NCBI GenBank assembly: GCA_001643675.2
Contig: LSRY02000038.1
Location: 982,501 to 1,035,000 of the forward strand
Length of the DNA: 52,500 nucleotides
Source of the DNA: Monocercomonoides exilis
Taxonomy: Eukaryota > Preaxostyla > Oxymonadida > Polymastigidae
Direction of reading: 5' to 3'
The position numbers and the translations under genes are program-made. Each line of letters starts with the position of its first letter. The stretch's first letter is position 1. Below, in pieces: positions 46,796-52,500 of the stretch. Below the pieces are notes generated by a model. It searched no databases. It was given only the letters and a program-made list of their open reading frames with translations, and was not told the origin of the DNA.

Positions 46796-47580
46796 TTTTG
46801 GGATATTTGTAAAAGATAAAGAAGCTGAAGAATTGGATAAACCATACTTTGACATGCCAGCAAGCGAGGATGAGTTTTTTGCTGAATGCGGGATAGCTAC
46901 AAAAAGGGAGACAAAATTACAAAAAACCTTAAAAAAAAAGCAAACCGCTTTCATTACAACGTTATATTCAACAAGTTCCAATTCTTTCTCCTTCTCTCCA
47001 TCGCAAATATAGACGGGCGGAAAAACTCTACGTGCCATATGCCAAATTACTTAAAAGCCAACCTTTTCCAATACAATCATCAACAATCTCTTCATTCATT
47101 CAATTTCTCTGCATTGAATGTTTATATTTGATAAAAAGTGTTGAAAATGTTATTATCACATCTTTAAAATCGTAACATCTTCGACAGACAAAAGAATTCG
47201 ACTTTTCTAGTGAACAAAAACAAACAATTCGATCTGCATTTTCTTCTGTTAGGAAAAGTGGATGCTTCAAAAGAAAAGGAGATGGAAAAGAAGCAGCATT
47301 ATTGGATGATGTGGCTTTCATCATTGAGAGAGACAATTCCAGCAATATGCTTTTTGATTTGGATTGCTCACTTATTCTATTTGCTGTGCATTACGGAGCA
47401 AGATCAATCAGATGTGCAAACGTTTTTAGGGGGATTTCAAAAACGTCATAGTTTCGAATTTCCGTGCGGATTACGTCTTGGTTGAAATCCCAATAAGAAG
47501 GCTAAAGTTCCATCGGAATTCAAACCATTCAGTCACAATTGAAGGAAAATTTGAACATTCAAGTTTGCAGGTTTGGGTTA
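46796..47580 (+). pseudogene. Tyrosine recombinase relic E, catalytic N-terminal half only
   Basis: From about 47178 the plus strand reads EFDFSSEQKQTIRSAFSSVR, KRKGDGKEAALLDDVAFIIE and DCSLILFAVHYGARSIRCAN, then a shift to FHRNSNHSVTIEGKF (about 47500-47545). These match relics C, D and B block by block (FALHVGARAIPCGNV; NWRHEVTIEG), including the first catalytic Arg. The H-x-x-R and Tyr parts are absent. A coding-like start, KDKEAEELDKPYFDMPASED (46810-47010), may be its N-terminus. The long plus ORF at 47210-47485 is in the wrong frame. Confidence 0.6.
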
Positions 47581-47985
47581 TTTCTTGCATAAACTAATGA
47601 AACATCAATTAGAACAGTTTTCGAGGCTCAAGACAATTTGAACTTTACAGAATATTACGAAATTTTATGTCATTTTTCGTTTTGAAGACAAAATTCTGAA
47701 AAATTCCATACTTAATACAAATATTATTATTAAACATGATCCTGTTAGCAAAATAAAACCCTTTCGTAGTGATGTTTGAATTTTTCTGACTTATCTGTGA
47801 TTATTCTTCATCATGGAACAATATGCTGAATTTTACAAACCGAAATTTTATCATCCACACTATATATTTCTTCAAGTTTTTAAAATTCCATCACCTCTCT
47901 GAAACTTTTTCAAAGTGATCTTTTTAAAGGCACCCCTGGAACATTTTTCATTTTTATTCACTTATATATATTGAAAATATTGCAA
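47581..47985. other. AT-rich spacer after relic E
   Basis: No gene seen; the missing 3' half of relic E is not recognisable here. Confidence 0.5.
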
Positions 47986-48513
47986 TTTTTCAATTTTGTT
48001 TCCAAAAATAAAACAAAAAAGCTTACACTGGAAAATATTGATTATCAGAAAAAAGTTGAAAGCCTACCCCAAACATCTGACGATGCATATATTGCAAGAG
48101 AGAAAGTGTGCAAAAAGATGATGAAGCTTATGCAACACTTCCTTTCTCCAACAAAAACAAAAACACACCAATCACATCACTCTTTTCTCTCCTTCTCCAC
48201 TCCTCAACGAAACAATTCTTCTTTTTCTGCAATCTTAACACCACACAGAACAACCAAAACACTTTTTTCAACATACGAATTAAACTCTGCATCTGTTGAA
48301 AAAGAAACAATGAAATGCGAAAATGAAAAGGAAGAAAAAAAGAAAAAGAAAAAAAATGATGAAAAAAGTGATTCAGATAATGAAAATTTAGATAATTATG
48401 TAAATTGTTTGGATTCTTCCAGTGAACAGAAAGAAAATGAATTAGAGGAATATGTAATCAAAGAAAAAGCACATTCGATAATTGAATTTAGAAAATTGAA
48501 ACGAAAACTTTAG
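47986..48513 (+). CDS. Hypothetical Ser/Lys/Glu-rich protein (exon or partial gene)
   Basis: The frame is open to the stop at 48511-48513. No ATG lies before the protein-like part LTLENIDYQKKVESLPQTSD; the first in-frame ATG is at about 48117 (MMKLMQHFLSPTKTKTHQSH). An acceptor such as AAAAAG before CTTACACTGG (about 48020) or a missing first exon is therefore likely. The middle is rich in Ser/Thr/His/Asn; the end has a Lys9 run, an acidic patch and EYVIKEKAHSIIEFRKLKRK. It lies between recombinase relic E and the Merlin relic. No recognised domain. Confidence 0.4.
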   Translation, partial: FFNFVSKNKTKKLTLENIDYQKKVESLPQTSDDAYIAREKVCKKMMKLMQHFLSPTKTKTHQSHHSFLSFSTPQRNNSSFSAILTPHRTTKTLFSTYELNSASVEKETMKCENEKEEKKKKKKNDEKSDSDNENLDNYVNCLDSSSEQKENELEEYVIKEKAHSIIEFRKLKRKL

Positions 48514-48828
48514 TCAAATTTAATCACCATCAACTCACAACACAGAACATTCATAATGTCAAAAAATCTTATCCATCTCTGCTTTAAACTTATCTTCTTG
48601 GTGAATGGGAACATAACGTTCTGTTTAAAAAGGCTTTCATTTTGAAATCTTCTAAAAGAAATATCAATAATACGTTATTATGAAACTATTTATGTGGTGA
48701 ATGAAGAGATTTAAAAATGCCGAAATTCAAATAAAAATTGATCAAACCCATTATATAATTTTTTTGTGAACAAATTTTTTTATTTTTGATGTATTTGTTA
48801 TATATACAAACCATGAATTTTTTATTTT
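48514..48828. other. AT-rich spacer before the Merlin relic
   Basis: I looked for a terminal inverted repeat partner to the DNA after 49821 and found no convincing one. Otherwise empty. Confidence 0.5.
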
Positions 48829-49821
48829 TTGTATATTTCCATCCTTATGACATCCTGTTTGAATGATTCAAACGTAGAAATAAGCAAAATGAATGAAACT
48901 TTCTCTTGTCTTTCTTGTTCTTTCGATTTGCTTATTGAGAACATTCTTCAAAATAAAGAAAAACGATTCCAAAAATGCAAAAAGAAAATTCGTATATATA
49001 CAAGATCGGAGACAATGAGGCAGTTTGGATGTTATAAATGTGGAAAGGCAAAAAGCATTTTAGATGGAACTTCGTTTCGATATTCAAAGATTCCAGTCAA
49101 TAAACTTCTTCATATCTTTCTGTATTTTTCTCTAAAATTGAGCATCACTCAATCAAGCATTTAACTTTAAGTTCACAGAAAGACAGTTGAATTCAGGTTT
49201 CCTCGTTACCAATCAATTTCTTCAAAAATCATAACGGAATGTTTAAAACTTATTGGTGAAGAGGGTCATATAGTGGATGTCTACGAAGCTATATTGAGAA
49301 AAAGAAAATTTCATAAAGGAAGGAAAAAGGCACAAATCTGGCTTTTTTGAGGAAAAGAAAGAAAGCATGAAGATGGAGGAGGAAGATTTTTTATAATTCG
49401 CGTGAGGAACAGAAGCAGAAGAACTTTATTCCCTGTCATTTTAGCTATTATAAAACAAAAGACAGCAATTTACATAGATGAACGGAGAACTTACAACCGC
49501 CTAAAAGATCACAATTTCACTCTCATGACTATGTGTCACAAATATCATTTTGTTGACCCAATTACAGGTGTTTGAACAAATAGAATATATGGTTTGTGGT
49601 CAAGGTTTCGTGCGTTTTTGCCTAGAACTGGTGCAAAAGACAAATTCATTGATGATTTCATTGCTAATTTCATGTTTCATTCTTCAAAGAATTACACTTT
49701 CAAAAAATTAGCAAAAGAAATAATGAACTCTCTTCCAACTGATGATAAAAAAGACGATGATGAATCAAGAAAAATTGATGGAGATGATGATTTAATGAAC
49801 CCACTTTGTGGAAGACTCTGA
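48829..49821 (+). pseudogene. Merlin (IS1595/ISXO2-like) DNA transposon transposase, dead
   Basis: One frame runs throughout with four stops. Order: a Cys pair region (FSCLSC ... GCYKCGKAKSILDGTSFRYS), helices KIPVNKLLHIFLYFSLKLSI, TAA at 49162 and 49168, then VHRKTV, DVYEAILRKRKFHKGRKKA, IWLF with TGA where Gly is expected, RNRSRRTLFPVILAIIKQKT, AIYIDERRTYNRL, HFVDPITGV with TGA, TNRIYGLWSRFRAFLPRTGA and a Ser/Asp tail. This is the zinc-ribbon, helix-turn-helix and DDE layout of IS1595-type transposases. The first catalytic Asp block (expected VDxxE with D-E) reads VDVYEA, and the last block (T-N-x-[IV]-E) has Tyr for Glu; only the middle IDE is kept. The element is therefore immobile, and no terminal repeats were identified. 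Confidence 0.85.
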
Positions 49822-50055
49822 TTCAAGCAGCAGTTGCAGCAGTTTTGGAGCAGGAGATGGCTTATCTGCATCTGAGTGTGAGGATTCACAGAAATTTTTG
49901 GACCGCAATTGTCTTTTAAAAAAATATTTAAGGAATTTTTATTTTCTCAAACACTTTTCGATCTCTTCATTCACCACATAAATAGTTTTGTAATAACTTA
50001 TTGTTGATATATCTTTAAGAAGATTTCAAAATAAAAGCCTTTTTTAACAGTACGT
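49822..50055. other. Spacer between Merlin relic and recombinase relic D
   Basis: Short AT-rich spacer; no gene seen. The start may hold the 3' end of the Merlin element. Confidence 0.5.
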
Positions 50056-50059
50056 TTTG

Positions 50060-51526
50060 TTCCCACTTACCATCTTCTTCCATTTTCCCTTCGGTTCCTT
50101 CTTCCTCTTCTTCTTCTTTATCTTCCTCCTCCTCCTCCTCCTCCACCCCCTTCGCTCAGTCAACAACATCCACATCTCAATCGCAACAGCTTTACGCCTC
50201 CCATTAGTTTCCGAGAAAGATAGATTCGTCATTGAAGAGAGTGGGGAAAAAAGGTGCGAAACAATATATGAAGATTAAAACACTATGGTCAAAAGCAACT
50301 CAAAAGAAGCACGGTTTGGTTGAGAGGTTGCTTATAAAATATGCTGAAGTTGTTGAAGAAAAACCATGGCCTCTGACTCCTGACCTTGCTCGAGCATTTG
50401 TTCTTTTCTGTGGAAAAGAATTCAAATACCCTCTGACATTTTTCGGCTATGTCGTCATTCACTCCCTGAAAAGAATCAACATAGAAATGAGAGGAAAAAA
50501 ACTTAATAAGAAAACATCCATCACAATGAGAGAGGCCGTGCGTTGTCTTCGTTTCGCTAGAAATGTTGAAAAGAATGTTATAATAAAATAACCAGCATTA
50601 ATCAGAGATGTTAAAAGAATAGTTGAATTCATACCTTCTTCACTTGAATCCAGGGAGATGGAGGCTTCATTATGCTTGGTGGCTGTCCACACATGTGCAC
50701 GGGCTATCACTTTGGCAAACGTGCATCTCTCAGACATAACAAGAGTAATCAAATCAGAAAAAACAAAGAAATTTTTGTTCACACTTCGATATAATCGAAC
50801 CAAGGGCTCAGCAAATTGGAGGCACGAGGTTACAATAGAAGGACAGGAGGAGGAAGAAAGCGGAGACGACCCTGTGTTTTGGCTTATGGATTATCTTATG
50901 AAAAGATGTGGAATTGTTTTATCAGAATGGTAGTTAGGAAAAAACAAAGCAAACCTCGAAGAATTGCTGTGCCCAATCAGCACCGACTCAATGTGTAAAT
51001 GATTTAAAACTCAAACGGTCAACGCGGGCTATCCGAGGAGCCTCTTTCACTTCCATTTCCTATGAAGTGGTTTCATAAACTCTGCACTCCAAAAATGTGA
51101 GTCAAAAAAATTCAACAAAGAAAAATTTTTGAAAACACGGTTATAACTGCAGGATGGACACCTTTCGAATTGTCTCAGGCAGGTTTCATCAAAAACGTTG
51201 TGAAGAGCGAGATGGTTTCCTCTAGGCTAGTCAGACACAAAGAAGAAGGTGAGAACGAGCTTATTATTGATGAAACGTTGCTTGAGCAAAAAACGTTTCA
51301 TTGTAATTCAAAAACATTTGCAAGTGATGAGAAAAGCCCATATGATTCAAACAAAGCCATCGTTAAAGAAAGAGCGAGAAAGTCTTTCGGAAAGGAAGAA
51401 GTGGTAATATGTTTGATAGAAAGATTTGTGAATAATGGATCAAAGAAATCGATTGAAGAGAATGAAGATTTGAAGATTATTGCAGAAAATTCAATGGAAA
51501 ATATTAATAAGAAAAAAGAAGGATAA
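50060..51526 (+). pseudogene. Tyrosine recombinase relic D, near full length
   Basis: A Ser-rich N-terminus (SSSTPFAQSTTSTSQSQQLY, about 50130-50200), a TAG at 50205, then a SAM-like core-binding domain (KKGAKQYMKIKTLWSKATQK; EKPWPLTPDLARAFVLFCGK; FGYVVIHSLKRIN). After a TAA at 50589 comes PALIRDVKRIVEFIPSSLES and LVAVHTCARAITLANVHLSD with the first Arg, then NWRHEVTIEG. After a TAG at 50931 comes PISTDSM, then AGYPRSLFHFHFL, a TGA exactly at the Arg of H-x-x-R, and SGF. At about 51150-51230 it reads TPFELSQAGFIKNVVKSEMV with Phe at the Tyr position. A helical extension to 51526 (KSPYDSNKAIVKERARKSFG) parallels relic B. Both the second Arg and the Tyr are gone, so it is inactive. Confidence 0.75.
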
Positions 51527-51570
51527 AAGAAAATACACTTTTACTCTTTTGCTGCAAGATTTGCACGAAC

Positions 51571-51797
51571 TAGGTTAGGTTAGGGGAAAAGACGACGCAT
51601 CCAGATTCTTGAAACGCGTTTTTCTCGGCGGGGGAGTGGGTGCGGGAGAAACCGAAAATACTGGGTGACAGTGCTTGCCCACCTCTACCACCAGACAACC
51701 TTTGGTGAGGAACAGACACCGCCCCGGGGGGCTGTGGCAATCACAAAAATAAATTTGGACAACCGTAGGCTGCACAAAAACAAACCCTAACCTAACT
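51571..51797. repeat. GC-rich islet bounded by inverted TTAGG-like repeats
   Basis: GTTAGGTTAGGG at 51574-51585 is the exact inverse of CCCTAACCTAAC at 51785-51796. Between them lie about 200 nt far richer in G and C than the rest of the window (for example ACACCGCCCCGGGGGGCTGT near 51717). There is no open frame of note. It could be a small non-autonomous mobile element, a structured RNA gene, or an insertion of foreign DNA. TTAGG-like repeats are typical of arthropod genomes, and oxymonads live in insect guts. A further partial GGTTAGG lies at about 51969. Confidence 0.6.
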
Positions 51798-52500
51798 CAG
51801 ACCCATAATTAATTTTTTTACGTTTCTCCACTCAAAAAACTTTTTATGAAAAAATCGTGTGGCAACTCGATATTAATGCATATAATAAACTGTTAGAAGT
51901 GTAAAACAAAAGAAAAAAGCAAAAGGATGCAAAACAAGGAAAAATATTTGTGAAAAAAATGTCAACCAGGTTAGGTAATTTGACATCCCATATCAACTCA
52001 CCTAAAAAAATGAATTTTTGAAAAATTTCTATGAAATGCTATTAATATCGAATAAAAACATTTTTAATATGTTTGTAATTTATTAACTCAATTAATATTT
52101 GTTATTAAAAGGGTTAATCAAGAAAAAATTGAAAATTCGAAAAAAATCAAAAATACCATAATGAAAATTTTTATTTTTCAGTCATCAAAATTATTTCACG
52201 AATGGGATGATTTGACTTAATACAAAGCGTGCAGGTGGTAATTATAATTAGAACGAAGTGATTTGGCGGGATGTTCGCAGCGCGAAGAGGAAAAATTGCA
52301 AATGCCGAAAAACCAGGTTTGACTTCTGTTTTTTTCAATGATATATACATGAAACAAAATAACAATTTCATTAATAACATATTAATTATAGATACAATTG
52401 ATAATCACACCGTTTTTTCGCTGTTTCATCGTTGTTCGAAAGATTTTTTTCAACTTTGCAAAATTTGACATTTCAGTCAAATTAGACTGAAAAAATCAGT
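51798..52500. other. AT-rich right edge, no gene recognised
   Basis: Mainly AT-rich. A GC-richer patch (GGCGGGATGTTCGCAGCGCG, about 52265-52285) and two short hairpins at the very end (TTTGAC/GTCAAA and ACTGA/TCAGT, 52463-52500) stand out. No open frame with a recognisable motif. Confidence 0.5.

Noticed and set aside
51571-51797. Telomere or subtelomere boundary
   Set aside because: Only two to three TTAGG-like units on each side in inverted orientation; a telomere would be a long same-strand array at the end of a contig.
1-52500. tRNA, rRNA or CRISPR arrays
   Set aside because: No T-arm-like GGTTCGAATCC motif with cloverleaf, no rRNA-like conserved stretch and no regularly spaced direct repeats with unique spacers were found by eye.

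Overview
The window is nuclear DNA of a microbial eukaryote. It is strongly AT-rich with many homopolymer and trinucleotide runs, and its genes are split by short introns (about 20 to 235 nt) with GT...AG ends. Both intact housekeeping genes read in the standard genetic code. Three features suggest an oxymonad/Preaxostyla-type flagellate such as Monocercomonoides or Blattamonas: the three-copy family with K-Q-K-I-x-E-M-N, a 30-residue ankyrin-like repeat with P-P-x-W-M-R-H, and a large beta-helix type surface protein. That placement rests on recollection of protein style, not on a search.

Layout. 1-780 holds the 3' end of a Pro/Ser-rich protein gene. 2.6-7.9 kb holds two clean, divergent housekeeping genes: a six-exon NAD(P)HX epimerase (minus strand) and a six-exon METTL13-type eEF1A methyltransferase (plus strand), whose start codons lie only about 87 bp apart. 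9.66-16.04 kb is one long, broken gene for a type I membrane protein (signal peptide, beta-helix-like ectodomain, C-terminal transmembrane segment). 16.5-18.0 kb is a broken ankyrin-like repeat gene.

18.6-30.2 kb contains three members of one alpha-helical repeat family (one minus, two plus), each with conserved intron positions. A block of about 236 bp is identical between two of them, which points to recent gene conversion. Two copies also share their 3' flank. Between them lie decayed coding DNA, including a chaperonin-like (CCT/TCP-1-like) pseudogene at 21.4-23.1 kb, and long (TTC)n tracts.

31-51.5 kb is a graveyard of mobile DNA. At least five relics of one tyrosine recombinase family (R, H-x-x-R and Y boxes) occur on both strands, some with a coiled-coil N-terminus and KE-rich or W-rich C-terminal extensions. 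The same region has a dead Merlin/IS1595-type transposase and two further chaperonin-like pseudogenes, one of them a decayed copy of the 21-23 kb locus. The right edge carries a GC-rich islet bounded by inverted TTAGG-like repeats, unlike anything else here.

Working interpretation: a short conserved housekeeping segment abuts a rapidly decaying, duplication-rich accessory region. Nearly every accessory gene shows in-frame stops or frameshifts. The mixture of TAA, TAG and TGA, together with clear GAA-to-TAA and TGG-to-TGA changes inside repeats, argues for ordinary pseudogenisation rather than a reassigned code.
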